DNA of 64,000 nucleotides from Moraxella osloensis (GCF_009867135.1 NZ_CP047226.1:1364001-1428000), one strand, 5' to 3'. Shown: positions 36,490-46,020, counted from the first letter of the stretch. A program made the numbers and translations. Notes: generated by a model from the sequence alone, not told the origin.

Positions 36490-36542
36490 TAAAAAAGTCC
36501 CAAGTATGGCACATACCAATACCATGGGACTTATCGAGCATG
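36490..36542 (-). terminator. Intrinsic terminator of mnmG
   Basis: On the minus strand AAGTCCCATGG...CCATACTTGGGACTTTTTTAT: 8-base perfect outer arms and a T-run, directly after the mnmG stop. It begins at the TnpB element boundary. Confidence 0.8.
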
Positions 36543-36550
36543 GTCTAAAG

Positions 36551-38437
36551 TTAAGAGCTTAGCACTTCACGCGCTTTTTTGCTTTTTTTAATCATCATTG
36601 CCAAAAGCTGTACCGCAGCTGGCGTAACGCCGCTAATGCGACTGGCTTGGGCAAGCGTGGTTGGGCGCACTTTTTCAAGTTTTTGCACGATTTCATTGGA
36701 AAGCCCAGAAATATCATGATAAGTAAAATCTTCTGGAATCAGCGTGTGTTCAAGTTTTTTCATCTGACCGATTTCAACTTGCTGACGATCGATATAACCG
36801 GCGTATTTGACACCAATTTCGATTTGCTCACCCACTTCGGCAGACACGGGAGATTGGGTCAATTCGCTAATATCATCAAATGACACGTTTGGACGTTTTA
36901 ACAAATCAAGCGCGTTATTCTCTTTGGTCAGTACTTCGCCGGTTTTATCGATAAATGATTGACCCAGCGTATTAGTGGGCGTTGCCCAAAGCGAGCGTAA
37001 ACGTGCGGTTTCTTGCTCAATCGCTGTCATTTTATCGCTATACACTTGCCAGCGCGCATCGTCCACCAGTCCTAAGTCACGCCCAATTTCTGTCAAGCGT
37101 TGATCGGCATTGTCTTCTCGCAGCAGTAGACGGTATTCGGCACGACTGGTAAACATACGATACGGCTCTTTAGTGCCATGGGTGATGAGATCATCTACCA
37201 ACACACCGATATAGGCTTGGTCGCGGCGCGGTGTCCAAGCATCTAGCCCTTGGGTGCGACGTGCGGCATTTAACCCAGCTAAGATACCTTGCGCAGCGGC
37301 TTCTTCATACCCTGTCGTTCCATTGATTTGACCGGCAAAAAATAGGTTATCAATCGATTTGGTCTCAAGGCTTGGTTTAAGATTCTGTGGGTCAAAATAA
37401 TCGTATTCAATCGCATAGCCAGGACGCAAGATGTGCGCGTTTTCTAGCCCTTTCATGGAGCGTACTAAAGCCAACTGAATATCAAATGGCAGACTGGTTG
37501 AAATCCCATTGGGATAAAGCTCATGGGTGGTCAACCCTTCAGGCTCAATAAAAATCTGATGGCTGTCTTTATCAGCAAACCTATGAATTTTATCTTCAAT
37601 CGACGGGCAATAACGGGGACCAATGCCTTCAATCACGCCTGAATACATGGGTGAGCGATCTAGCCCACTACGGATAATGTCATGGGTGCGTTCATTGGTA
37701 TGGGTGATATAGCAGTTGATTTGGCGCGGATGCATGGACACATCACCCAAATAGGACATGACAGGCAGTGGTGTATCCCCTGGCTGCACGGTCATGACAC
37801 TAAAATCTACCGTGCGCGCATCAATGCGTGGTGGCGTGCCTGTTTTGAGACGTCCAACCGGCAGCTTGAGTTCACGCAATCTATCTGCCAAACGAATGGA
37901 AGGCGGATCGCCTGCACGTCCCCCTTTGTGGTTTTCCAGTCCAATATGGATAGTGCCACCTAAAAAAGTGCCAGACGTCAACACCACTGCCCCGCAAGCA
38001 AATTCAATCCCCGACTGGGTAACCACGGCTACCGCTTTGCCGTTTTCAACCAAAATATCATCCGCCGCTTGTTGGAAAATATCCAAGTTTGGCTGATTTT
38101 CTAAGGTATGGCGAATCGCCGCTTTATATAAAATACGGTCGGCTTGGGCACGTGTGGCACGGACAGCGGCACCTTTACGGCTATTTAACACACGAAACTG
38201 AATCCCTGCTTTGTCGGTGGCAAGCGCCATAGCACCGCCCAACGCATCGACTTCACGCACCAAATGCGACTTGCCAATCCCGCCAATCGCAGGATTACAG
38301 CTCATCTGTCCCAAGGTTTCAATATTATGCGTCAATAACAGCGTCTGCTGACCCATGCGCGCAGCAGCTAGCGCCGCTTCTGTACCAGCATGACCGCCAC
38401 CAATCACAATTACGTCGTAGATTTTAGGGTATTTCAT
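36551..38437 (-). CDS. mnmG: MnmG (GidA), tRNA uridine 5-carboxymethylaminomethyl modification enzyme
   Basis: 628 residues from the ATG at 38437, normal for MnmG. An upstream ATG at 38476 is possible, but GGGTGA lies 4 bases before the chosen start and the protein then begins [18 protein letters not shown], as in the family. FAD-binding [10 protein letters not shown], then [23 protein letters not shown] and the GIDA signature [12 protein letters not shown], and [18 protein letters not shown]. Works with MnmE at wobble U34 of several tRNAs. Confidence 0.96.
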   Translation of the reverse strand: MKYPKIYDVIVIGGGHAGTEAALAAARMGQQTLLLTHNIETLGQMSCNPAIGGIGKSHLVREVDALGGAMALATDKAGIQFRVLNSRKGAAVRATRAQADRILYKAAIRHTLENQPNLDIFQQAADDILVENGKAVAVVTQSGIEFACGAVVLTSGTFLGGTIHIGLENHKGGRAGDPPSIRLADRLRELKLPVGRLKTGTPPRIDARTVDFSVMTVQPGDTPLPVMSYLGDVSMHPRQINCYITHTNERTHDIIRSGLDRSPMYSGVIEGIGPRYCPSIEDKIHRFADKDSHQIFIEPEGLTTHELYPNGISTSLPFDIQLALVRSMKGLENAHILRPGYAIEYDYFDPQNLKPSLETKSIDNLFFAGQINGTTGYEEAAAQGILAGLNAARRTQGLDAWTPRRDQAYIGVLVDDLITHGTKEPYRMFTSRAEYRLLLREDNADQRLTEIGRDLGLVDDARWQVYSDKMTAIEQETARLRSLWATPTNTLGQSFIDKTGEVLTKENNALDLLKRPNVSFDDISELTQSPVSAEVGEQIEIGVKYAGYIDRQQVEIGQMKKLEHTLIPEDFTYHDISGLSNEIVQKLEKVRPTTLAQASRISGVTPAAVQLLAMMIKKSKKAREVLSS

Positions 38438-38592
38438 CGTGTCACCCATGATTCGCTTGTCAATAAAAACTGACAATTATACCATGCTTAAAACGCTATC
38501 GATTATTTTTTTATCAATGTCAATCATTGAGCGTTTAGCGTGATACTTTGCTTCAATAATCACCAACAACATGGCGAAAAAATCTAACTCAT

Positions 38593-38626
38593 AAAAAAAT
38601 CCAAGTCATTCGGCTTGGATTTTGAT
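38593..38626 (-). terminator. Intrinsic terminator of the 94-residue protein gene
   Basis: AAAATCCAAG-CCGAATGA-CTTGGATTTTTTT on the minus strand, 19 bases after the stop codon. Confidence 0.85.
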
Positions 38627-38644
38627 TGATTCACAGATTCATCT

Positions 38645-38929
38645 TTATTGTGAATCGATTTGGCTATCGCGGATGATTAATAATTCGTCTTTTAAACTTG
38701 TGACTTTAAGTTCATTGGCATCATTAAACACTTGAATGTTAGCGCCTTTGCTATCTTTATAATCTTTATGACGACGAAAGTTGTGCTCAATTTCAAAACG
38801 CACCACCGTCGCAAGCAATGATTGCAATTCTGCTAACGTATAATTTTCCCATTGAATTTCAAGATGTGGGGCTAATTTACCTGTAATCATACGAACTTTA
38901 TTATCGATTTTGACGACTTTGGTGGTCAT
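38645..38929 (-). CDS. Uncharacterised 94-residue protein
   Basis: I do not recognise this protein. It has no signal peptide or membrane segment and is mixed alpha/beta: an N-terminal strand (VVKIDNKVRMITGK), an amphipathic helix (LAELQSLLATVVRFEIEHNF), a basic loop (RRHKDYKDSKG) and two C-terminal strands. It has its own terminator and no operon partner, being separated from mnmG and the DUF3025 gene. The clean frame and terminator support a real gene. Confidence 0.7.
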   Translation of the reverse strand: MTTKVVKIDNKVRMITGKLAPHLEIQWENYTLAELQSLLATVVRFEIEHNFRRHKDYKDSKGANIQVFNDANELKVTSLKDELLIIRDSQIDSQ

Positions 38930-39108
38930 GCCGATGCTCCAATGTTTTTATTAGTAATTATGAGTTTCATCAATAAATGCGGCTGGATGAACTAAAGATT
39001 GCTTTAATGCTAACGGATTAACCGGCTTTTATCAAGCAAGATTCATAGACTGGGCAATCACCCCAATCACGCTAGCCACTGCTATAAATTGTCTGTTCAC
39101 TGGTGAAA

Positions 39109-40038
39109 TTAGTCATGTAATGGAAAAATAGGCGCGCTGAACGCTCTTGGATGCCTAAAAACAGCCTCATCTTGATAAAATGCTGGTATCACATTGTCAT
39201 CACTATAGCCAGGGATACCCATCACAGGTAACGGCTGAAAGCTTTTGGAGGATAGCTTAACTGCATTATCCGCCAAATCTGGCGTTGCCAGCTGTCGAAA
39301 CACATTAGCAATTGCCGTATCAAGCTGGTTTTTCTGACTGTCTATAGATTGCTCAAACCAACCCTCATCTACTAAAATCAGCAAGGTATGACTGGTGATA
39401 TTTTTTCTTGGGTTAACCAATTTTTCAAGCAGGGCATGACCAAATGGGAAAAAGGCAATGGTACGATGTTGAGCCAACCAATTTGTTCTATGCGTGACTA
39501 AAACCGCTTGCCATTTAAATGCTTGTAACTGTTCAAGCAATAGTCTATCTGAACTCACCACAATGCCACCATTTTCATCAAATACGGTTAACGCATTACG
39601 CAGCGCTGTTCTGGCGTTATGAATACCATGTCGCAAAATATCTTTGGCATGGAGCTCATTAAATACCGCTTTGGACTGCGGAAAATTCAGCCAAATTAAA
39701 CCGTTAAGCAAATCATGGTGATTGTCACGGGTTGGAATTTTACCTGTATTGGCAATAAAACTCTCATAAGCCTCACTCTCAGGCAAACACGCTTGCTCAA
39801 CAAAGCGAATCGGTAATTTTTCAAAATTGGCTATACGGCTGGCGTTTACATCCTCAAATCTATCCAGACAAGCATTCAAATTTTCAACAATATTGATAGC
39901 ATTGATAGCAGGGGCATGACTATGTATTGCATGAGTATGTTTTGCGTCAAGCTTCGGAAAATTCGGAAAATAAGTTAAATAGTGATACCAAGGTTTATCA
40001 AAATCAATGAGGGCGTTGGTGGGATGAGTTGCTGACAT
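39109..40038 (-). CDS. DUF3025 protein
   Basis: 309 residues. The best landmark is DNHHDLLNGLIWLNFPQSKAVFNELH (in parts, residues 100-128), the hallmark of DUF3025. Other patches: WQAVLVTHRTNWLA and FPFGHALLEKLVNPRKNITSHTLLI. Soluble, no known activity. Single gene. Confidence 0.82.
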   Translation of the reverse strand: MSATHPTNALIDFDKPWYHYLTYFPNFPKLDAKHTHAIHSHAPAINAINIVENLNACLDRFEDVNASRIANFEKLPIRFVEQACLPESEAYESFIANTGKIPTRDNHHDLLNGLIWLNFPQSKAVFNELHAKDILRHGIHNARTALRNALTVFDENGGIVVSSDRLLLEQLQAFKWQAVLVTHRTNWLAQHRTIAFFPFGHALLEKLVNPRKNITSHTLLILVDEGWFEQSIDSQKNQLDTAIANVFRQLATPDLADNAVKLSSKSFQPLPVMGIPGYSDDNVIPAFYQDEAVFRHPRAFSAPIFPLHD

Positions 40039-40331
40039 AAATACAATCTGACAATATAAGAAGAAGAATCGTAGGCTGAACCAAAAATATTAGCACACTT
40101 TTGGTTAACCCTATGACAGATAATTACCACCTACCAATTATTACCAGCCAATCGTAGCTAATGGTTTAGATACTGTTGACCTCAATCCATAAGGATATCG
40201 CGATTTTTTAAATGGGATGTTTGGATAACATGTTTTGTATAATAAGCGATTTTTAGCACGATGTTGCAAAACATCATATAATAAGATACAGTCATTCAAA
40301 TTTTACCACCCAGTAGAAGTAGAGTTATTAC

Positions 40332-41276
40332 ATGCATATTTTTCTAGCTCGCAATAATGTGCAAGCCGGCCCTTATACCCTTGAACAACTCAATCAAATG
40401 CTTGCGACAGGGCAAGTGTTACTCACTGATTTGATGTGGCATCAAGGGATGGATAACTGGAACACAGTCAATGCGATGACGGATGGGCAATTTTTTTACC
40501 GTCCAACGATTGATGAAAGCTTGCCAGTCGATACCCATCAACGTGAGCAGCCCGCTTCTGATGAAGCAGATTATATTATTAACAACACGCCTAATCCTAT
40601 ATCGCCTTCAGAAGACTCTGAGAATGTTTGGGATCGATATTCAGCGAACAACCCGCACAAATCCCCTAACCCTACCAAGGTCACATTGACCAAGAAACTT
40701 AGCTCGAACCAAGACATTGCCCATGCCAAAAAACAGTTAGATCTTGCCAGCATCGGTAGTCGTATCGCAGCAAAATTAGTAGATACTCTGCTTATGGTAT
40801 TGGCGTCGTCGCCGCTGTTCATCTCCCTATATAACAGCCCAAATTTTGATAAATTACTCAAATGGGCAGAAGCTGGACAAACCCGCTTGACATCTGCCCA
40901 GCAGATGGAACTCATGTCAGCCTTACCTGAGCATATATTGTTGTTGACCAATATTTTGGTATGGGGCTTAATGATTGCGCAAGTCCTATTATTGATGCGC
41001 CGTGGTCAGACTATCGGTAAGATGATAATGGGCATACGTATTTTGGATCGCCAATCCAATGCCATTCCTAGATTTTTTAACTTAATCATTATGCGTGGGT
41101 TATTCACCACATTGGCTTACTCTTTATCCATCTTTGGTTTGGTTGTGTTAGTTATTGATTTGGTCATGATGCTCACCAGCAAAGAGCGATTAAGCCTACA
41201 TGATAAAATCGCCAAAACTTATGTGGTACGTGCCGATGACACCCAAACCACGCCCCTTGCGTTAAAACCTGACTAA
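40332..41276 (+). CDS. RDD-family membrane protein with N-terminal GYF_2 domain
   Basis: 314 residues. Residues 1-50 are a GYF_2/DUF4339 domain (FLARNNVQAGPYTLEQLNQML ... TLMWHQGMDNW in parts), then a Ser/Pro/Asn-rich linker, then an RDD domain from about residue 143 with three membrane helices, the Arg and Asp of IGSRIAAKLVDTLLM and GQTIGKMIMGIRILD. The RDD family is poorly understood; some members carry small solutes. The 3' end overlaps the convergent TrmB-like gene by 4 bases. Confidence 0.85.
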   Translation: MHIFLARNNVQAGPYTLEQLNQMLATGQVLLTDLMWHQGMDNWNTVNAMTDGQFFYRPTIDESLPVDTHQREQPASDEADYIINNTPNPISPSEDSENVWDRYSANNPHKSPNPTKVTLTKKLSSNQDIAHAKKQLDLASIGSRIAAKLVDTLLMVLASSPLFISLYNSPNFDKLLKWAEAGQTRLTSAQQMELMSALPEHILLLTNILVWGLMIAQVLLLMRRGQTIGKMIMGIRILDRQSNAIPRFFNLIIMRGLFTTLAYSLSIFGLVVLVIDLVMMLTSKERLSLHDKIAKTYVVRADDTQTTPLALKPD

Positions 41277-41911
41277 AAAGAATTAAAATCATCAAACCGT
41301 GTGGTATAACCATGCGGTTTTTTTATGCTCAGTTGCCAACAGGCTTCGCCACGCGCTAGGTATTTCACCTCAAAATGCGTGCGTTCACTATGATTGGGTA
41401 TTTGGGTTTTCTCCACCGGTACTTGCCAAACTGTCTGTGCTTTATGCTCAGCTTCATCAATATAACTTTCAATATTGCTGGCAAGTATAAGCTCACCATC
41501 TGGTTTTAACCGAGACAGCAACCACTCAAAAAACGGCATGTTAAGCCAGCGTTGGTTGGGGTTATGCGGTTCTGGATTGGGATAAAGAATAAACACCCCT
41601 GACAAGCTTTGGGCAGGTACAGCATGGGTGACCCAAGCAATGGCATCGGCATGAATCGTGGTTAAATTAGACAACTGCGCTTGATTTGCCATTTTTTGCA
41701 TGGCTTGATATTTTTCTGCGGTACGTTCAATCGCGATAAGATGGGCATTAGCATTATCGCTGGCAAAACTCAAGGCATGCTTGCCTTTCCCTGCACCGAT
41801 TTCAACAAAAATGGCGGGTTGCTGCCAAAATGTTGCGGCAAGTGGCTGAAAATCTCTGGGATGACGGATACGATCGGGTTGAAACGGTCTGGTAAATTGA
41901 TGACTTAGCAT
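41273..41911 (-). CDS. TrmB-like class I SAM methyltransferase
   Basis: 212 residues. SAM-binding motif FVEIGAGKGKHALSFA near residue 36, LIAIERTAEKYQAM near 60, and FILYPNPEPHNPNQRW near 120. The last is the place of the tRNA m7G46 enzyme motif, which is normally PDPWPKxRHxKRR; here most of the basic residues are missing. It is thus a Methyltransf_4 relative whose tRNA activity is doubtful. Convergent with the RDD gene, whose terminator lies in this coding region. Confidence 0.8.
   Translation of the reverse strand: MLSHQFTRPFQPDRIRHPRDFQPLAATFWQQPAIFVEIGAGKGKHALSFASDNANAHLIAIERTAEKYQAMQKMANQAQLSNLTTIHADAIAWVTHAVPAQSLSGVFILYPNPEPHNPNQRWLNMPFFEWLLSRLKPDGELILASNIESYIDEAEHKAQTVWQVPVEKTQIPNHSERTHFEVKYLARGEACWQLSIKKPHGYTTRFDDFNSF
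41295..41327 (+). terminator. Terminator of the RDD gene, inside the TrmB-like coding sequence
   Basis: AAACCGTGTGGT-ATA-ACCATGCGGTTT followed by seven T on the plus strand, 18 bases after the RDD stop codon. Confidence 0.72.
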
Positions 41912-42001
41912 GAACAGTCGCTTGATTCGCCCAAAAAAAAGGATTTATAGTATACTATGGCAAATAATCCGATACACCATTTTTAAGAATACCTTTTGTT
42001 T

Positions 42002-42214
42002 ATGTCTAAAACCGAGCCCACCCCGTCAAATGCACCTGTCAAAACTTATCCCTGTCCGCGCTGCGGCAAACCCACCGTTTGGGCAGATAATCCCACCAAG
42101 CCATTTTGCAGTGCACGCTGTAAGCTCATTGATTTAGGCGCTTGGGCGAATGAGGACTATAAAGTCGGCGCAGAAGACACCCCGTTTAGTGACGAATTAG
42201 ACGCTTTTAAATAA
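42002..42214 (+). CDS. yacG: YacG, zinc-binding DNA gyrase inhibitor
   Basis: 70 residues from ATG 42002; a TTG two codons upstream is a less likely start. The four zinc ligands are CPRCGK near residue 18 and CSARC near 37, followed by LIDLGAWANEDYKV. In E. coli YacG binds GyrB and blocks DNA binding by gyrase. Usually next to coaE/pilD; here it stands before argD. Confidence 0.93.
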   Translation: MSKTEPTPSNAPVKTYPCPRCGKPTVWADNPTKPFCSARCKLIDLGAWANEDYKVGAEDTPFSDELDAFK

Positions 42215-42293
42215 CGTAGATTTGTTTGGTTAGTGATTGCGCTAGCTATGATTTGCTAACTATGATTCGCTAACTAGGATTAAAGGAATCCCC

Positions 42294-43478
42294 ATGAGCT
42301 CTTATTTACTCCCCACCTATAAACGCCAGCCCATTAGCTTTGTCAAAGGTCAAGGTAGTTACCTTTATACCGCTGACGCAACGCCGTATTTGGATGCGTT
42401 AACAGGGATTGCTGTCTGTGGCCTGGGGCATTGTCATCCGCGTATCACTGCCGCGATTGCCGATCAAGCCGCAACGCTTGTGCATACCAGCAATCTTTTT
42501 GGTATTGATTGGCAAGAGCGCGCGGGTGAAAAGTTATGCCAAGTCGCAGGCATGGATAAAGTATTTTTTGCCAATAGCGGTGCCGAGGCCAACGAAGCGG
42601 CATTAAAGATGGCGCGACTGTTTGCATCAAATCGTGGGCAAACCCAAGCCAAAGTGATTGTGATGGAAAAATCGTTTCATGGACGTACCCTACTGACCGT
42701 ATCCGCCACCGCAAATCCAATGGCTAGAGCTGGATTTTTCACCTTAGATGATGATTTTATTCGTGTGCCTTTTGGGGATATTGAAGCGATTAGCCAAGCG
42801 ATTGCCGATAACGACAATGTTTGCGCTGTGATGCTTGAGCCTATCCAAGGTGAAAGTGGCGTCAATACCGCTGCCAATGGCTTTGATTTTTTAACCCAAG
42901 TTCGTAAAGTTTGTGATGAGCATGACTTATTAATGATTTTAGATGAAGTGCAAACAGGCAATGGTCGGACGGGGCAATACTTCGCTTATCAATATTCATC
43001 CATCAAACCTGATATTTTGACCACAGCAAAAGGGTTGGGGAATGGTTTTCCTGTGGGTGCGTGCATGACCAGCGCAAAAGCCAATGATATTTTTAGCTAT
43101 GGCTCACACGGCTCAACGTATGGTGGCACACCGCTTGCTTGCCGTGTGGTTAGCGAAGTGATTGATGTCATTAATGATGAAAATATGATGGCAACTGCCC
43201 TTAGCAATAGCGCAGCATTGATTGAGCAAATCACCAGCGAGCTGGGTAGCCAAGGGGTTACTGTACGGGGTAAAGGCATGATGCTAGGGGTGGTGCTGCC
43301 ACAGGATCGCGGCATTGCCTTTGATAGCTTGGTCGATAAAGCGCGTGACAATCATCATCTAATCATCAATGTAGCAGGCGGTAATGCCATTCGTTTATTG
43401 CCACCGCTTAACATGAGTGCCGATGAAACCATTCAAATTGGTGAAAGCATTATTTCACTTATCCAATCAGCCATGTAG
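42294..43478 (+). CDS. argD: Acetylornithine aminotransferase
   Basis: 394 residues. Class III aminotransferase: GIAVCGLGHCHPRI, FFANSGAEANEAALKMAR, the cofactor aspartate in ILDEVQTGNGRTG and the Schiff-base lysine in TTAKGLGNGFPVGA, then STYGGTPLAC. Transaminates N-acetylglutamate semialdehyde in arginine synthesis, and may also serve in lysine synthesis. AAAGGAAT lies before the ATG. Confidence 0.93.
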   Translation: MSSYLLPTYKRQPISFVKGQGSYLYTADATPYLDALTGIAVCGLGHCHPRITAAIADQAATLVHTSNLFGIDWQERAGEKLCQVAGMDKVFFANSGAEANEAALKMARLFASNRGQTQAKVIVMEKSFHGRTLLTVSATANPMARAGFFTLDDDFIRVPFGDIEAISQAIADNDNVCAVMLEPIQGESGVNTAANGFDFLTQVRKVCDEHDLLMILDEVQTGNGRTGQYFAYQYSSIKPDILTTAKGLGNGFPVGACMTSAKANDIFSYGSHGSTYGGTPLACRVVSEVIDVINDENMMATALSNSAALIEQITSELGSQGVTVRGKGMMLGVVLPQDRGIAFDSLVDKARDNHHLIINVAGGNAIRLLPPLNMSADETIQIGESIISLIQSAM

Positions 43479-43514
43479 TTTTGTTGCACTTAATGGCGCA
43501 CTTAATGGTAAAGT

Positions 43515-43542
43515 TAGCCGATTAGTCAATATCGGCTTTTTC
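43515..43542 (+). terminator. Intrinsic terminator of argD
   Basis: AGCCGAT-TAGTCAAT-ATCGGCT followed by TTTTC, 37 bases after the argD stop. Confidence 0.75.
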
Positions 43543-43617
43543 ATCGCAAACTTGCCAGTCAACCGTTTGATTTTGACAAGATGATATAATAGCTATTTTT
43601 TATATTGGGGTACTTTT

Positions 43618-44550
43618 ATGACAACCATTGCTGTTTTTGGGCACAAAAAACCAGATACCGATGCTATCGTATCCGCCATCGTCATGACCTATTGGCTCAA
43701 TCAACAAGGTATAGATGCCAAAAGTTATCGCTTAGATGATATCAATCAAGAAACCAAATTTTTAATTGAACTTGCTAAAGTCCGATTACCAGAATTACTC
43801 ACCCATCTTGAGCCTGACCAACTCGCTGCTTTAGTCGATCATAACGAAAGCCAGCAATCGACTGCCCATCTAGCAGATGCCCATATTTGTTACCTTGTCG
43901 ACCATCATAAACTCGGTGATTTGACCACTACCGAACCAGCCTATATTCGATTTGAACCTGTCGGCTCTACCAGCACCATTTTATACCATATGTTTATGGA
44001 AAAGAATTTGCTGATTTCTCAGCAAATGGCGACATTGATGGCAGGTGCAATCATTTCTGATACGCTAAATCTGACAGGTCCTACCACTACAGACAGTGAC
44101 AAGCAAGCGTTACAAGCAGTCATCCACCTTGCAGGGATTCACGATACAAACCGCTTTGCCAATCAATTATTCGATGCAAAAAGCAATATCAGCGACTTAA
44201 CGGATGATGCGTTAGTCACTACCGATTATAAACAGTTTATGTTCTCAAATAAAAAATGGGCAATCGCTAGTATCGAAACTGTTAAACCTGATGTAGTGTT
44301 GTCGCGCATTGAGGGCATCCAACAAGCCAGCGAACTAATCCGCCAAAGAGATGGCTTGGATTATATGCTAGTTATTATTGTTGATATTTTAAAACAGCAG
44401 TCTTGGGCGGTTGGTAGCAACGATGCACAAAATGAAATCATTGAGCAAGCATTTAATACCAGACTCAATGATAAATTGCTTGATTTGGGTCACTTAGTCA
44501 GCCGAAAAAAACAATTTGTGCCTACTTTAGAAGCATTTTATGCCAAATAG
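43618..44550 (+). CDS. ppaC: Manganese-dependent inorganic pyrophosphatase
   Basis: 310 residues, family II (DHH) pyrophosphatase. Metal ligands in GHKKPDTDAI (residues 8-17), DHNE near 79, the DHH in LVDHHKLGD near 97, and SDTLNLTGPT near 148; C-terminal DHHA2 domain with SRKKQF near the end. Hydrolyses pyrophosphate in the cytosol using Mn2+. It converges on the terC gene, which is under a Mn2+ riboswitch. Confidence 0.93.
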   Translation: MTTIAVFGHKKPDTDAIVSAIVMTYWLNQQGIDAKSYRLDDINQETKFLIELAKVRLPELLTHLEPDQLAALVDHNESQQSTAHLADAHICYLVDHHKLGDLTTTEPAYIRFEPVGSTSTILYHMFMEKNLLISQQMATLMAGAIISDTLNLTGPTTTDSDKQALQAVIHLAGIHDTNRFANQLFDAKSNISDLTDDALVTTDYKQFMFSNKKWAIASIETVKPDVVLSRIEGIQQASELIRQRDGLDYMLVIIVDILKQQSWAVGSNDAQNEIIEQAFNTRLNDKLLDLGHLVSRKKQFVPTLEAFYAK

Positions 44551-44565
44551 TCAGTTTTTAATTCA

Positions 44566-44598
44566 CAAAAAAGGGCTAACTGGTTAGCCCTTTTTTAT
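44566..44598. terminator. Bidirectional terminator between ppaC and terC
   Basis: AAAAAAGGGCTAAC-TGGTTAGCCCTTTTTT; strong stem with A and T tracts for both converging genes. Confidence 0.88.
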
Positions 44599-44613
44599 CG
44601 TTAAAAATATTTT

Positions 44614-45621
44614 TTATGCTTCAACTTTACCTAAATTTGGAAACTTTACCGATAAAATCGCTGTCACTGTTAGCACGGCGGCAATAAAGCCTAACGAGAT
44701 AGCCATCGGCACATGGAACACATCAAGCAGCAGCATTTTTGCGCCAATAAACACCAAGATGACACTAAGCGCATAAGGCAATAAATGAAATTTATCCGCC
44801 AAACCCGACAACAAGAAGAACATCGCCCGTAGACCCAAAATAGCCAGCAAGTTTGCCGTCAAAACAATAAACGGGTCAGTGGTCACCGCAAAAATCGCTG
44901 GAATCGAATCCACCGCAAAAATCACATCGGATAACTCGACTAAAATTAATACAACGGCCAACGGGGTAAAATACTTAACGCCATTTTTCACCAACACAAA
45001 CCGCTCTTGACCTGATGCATCATGGCTGTCATCGCTGATTTTCAGATGTTTTTGTAAAAACTTATATAAGCCTGACTGCTTTGGGTCTTCTTGCTCATCG
45101 TGGTTTTGCCACATTTTTACCCCGGTGTAGAGTAAAAACGCACCAAAAATATATAAAATCCAGCTAAACTCAGCGACAAGCCAAGCCCCTGCAAAAATCA
45201 TCACCGTGCGCATGACAATCGCACCAATCACCCCGTACAGTAAAATCTTCCGTTGCATCGCAGGCGACACCGCAAACGCCGCAAAAATCATCAGCCATAC
45301 AAAGACGTTATCAATGGCGAGCGATTTTTCCAGTAAATATCCTGTAAAAAACTCCCCTACTTTTTGAGTGGCGATAGCATTGCCAAAATTTTGTGATAGA
45401 TACCACCATAGACCGCCTGCAAACAACACAGACACGCCCACCCAAATGGCACTCCAAATACCCGCTTGTTTCATCGAAACCGCTTCACCATTTTTTGGGG
45501 TTTTAAAGGTAAAAAAATCAACCAATAACAGTATCGCTACGATAGCAAAGAACACGGCATATAGCATGGGACTGCCAATGCTCATGGGTTCTGTCATTTG
45601 ATTCGCTGCTGCAAGTAACAT
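44614..45621 (-). CDS. TerC-family membrane protein (Alx/MntP-like manganese exporter)
   Basis: 335 residues, about nine membrane helices. TerC landmarks: an acidic residue set in LLEKSLAIDNVFVWLMIF near residue 95 and LILVELSDVIFAVDSIPAIFAVT near residue 225, both with metal-ligand Asp/Glu within helices. Alx-type TerC proteins export Mn2+ and are often controlled by a yybP-ykoY riboswitch, which is found in the leader here (45739-45871). This makes manganese export much more likely than tellurite resistance. Confidence 0.9.
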   Translation of the reverse strand: MLLAAANQMTEPMSIGSPMLYAVFFAIVAILLLVDFFTFKTPKNGEAVSMKQAGIWSAIWVGVSVLFAGGLWWYLSQNFGNAIATQKVGEFFTGYLLEKSLAIDNVFVWLMIFAAFAVSPAMQRKILLYGVIGAIVMRTVMIFAGAWLVAEFSWILYIFGAFLLYTGVKMWQNHDEQEDPKQSGLYKFLQKHLKISDDSHDASGQERFVLVKNGVKYFTPLAVVLILVELSDVIFAVDSIPAIFAVTTDPFIVLTANLLAILGLRAMFFLLSGLADKFHLLPYALSVILVFIGAKMLLLDVFHVPMAISLGFIAAVLTVTAILSVKFPNLGKVEA

Positions 45622-45693
45622 TATCGCTCCTTAGTATGCATTTACAAACTATGGCTGGCAATAAGTCAAAGGATTTTGGAAAAATGCTAAGCA

Positions 45694-45747
45694 CAAAAAA
45701 ACCTTGACTCACACCGACCAAATATGTGGTTGTGTTAAGTCAAGGTC
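45694..45747 (-). terminator. Riboswitch-controlled terminator in the terC leader
   Basis: On the minus strand ACCTTGACTTAACACAACC-ACATATTT-GGTCGGTGTGAGTCAAGGT (arms) then seven T. The 5' arm uses the same CCTTGA as the 3' side of the aptamer's P1 helix, so P1 and terminator are mutually exclusive. Confidence 0.83.
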
Positions 45748-45871
45748 TGGCTTACTATTTGATAATTAGCGCAATATATGGCTAAAAAATAGCTGATTTA
45801 CCGGTAAGCGGCTACTTACGTAATGACGATAAATCACAAACTGGTGAAGTGAGAAGTTACTCCCCTTGATA
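45739..45871 (-). promoter_or_regulatory. yybP-ykoY manganese riboswitch
   Basis: The minus-strand leader of terC holds ATCAAGGGGAGTAAC at its 5' side and GCCAGACCTTGAC at its 3' side, the two most conserved parts of the yybP-ykoY motif. P1 pairs TCAAGG with CCTTGA. The interior includes TTACGTAAGTAGCCGC and TTACCGGTAA, fitting the remaining helices loosely. Mn2+ binding should stabilise P1, break the terminator (45694-45747) and turn on the exporter. Confidence 0.85.
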
Positions 45872-46020
45872 GCGATAATGTAGCAGATTAACGACGACTT
45901 ATCAATTAAATTTATCAATCAGTAAATTTTGAATTTATTGTTTATGTCAGCTAGCGTGTTTGCGTTTAACAAGTTAATTAAATACTTTCCCCATACAGTT
46001 AGAATGGTAAACTAACAGCC

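Noticed and set aside
44614..45621. TerC as tellurite-resistance gene
   Set aside because: No terZABD genes nearby, and the Mn2+ riboswitch points to manganese export.
45694..45747. Plain terminator for a gene upstream of terC
   Set aside because: No gene is transcribed into it on the minus strand; it overlaps the riboswitch P1 helix and belongs to the terC leader.
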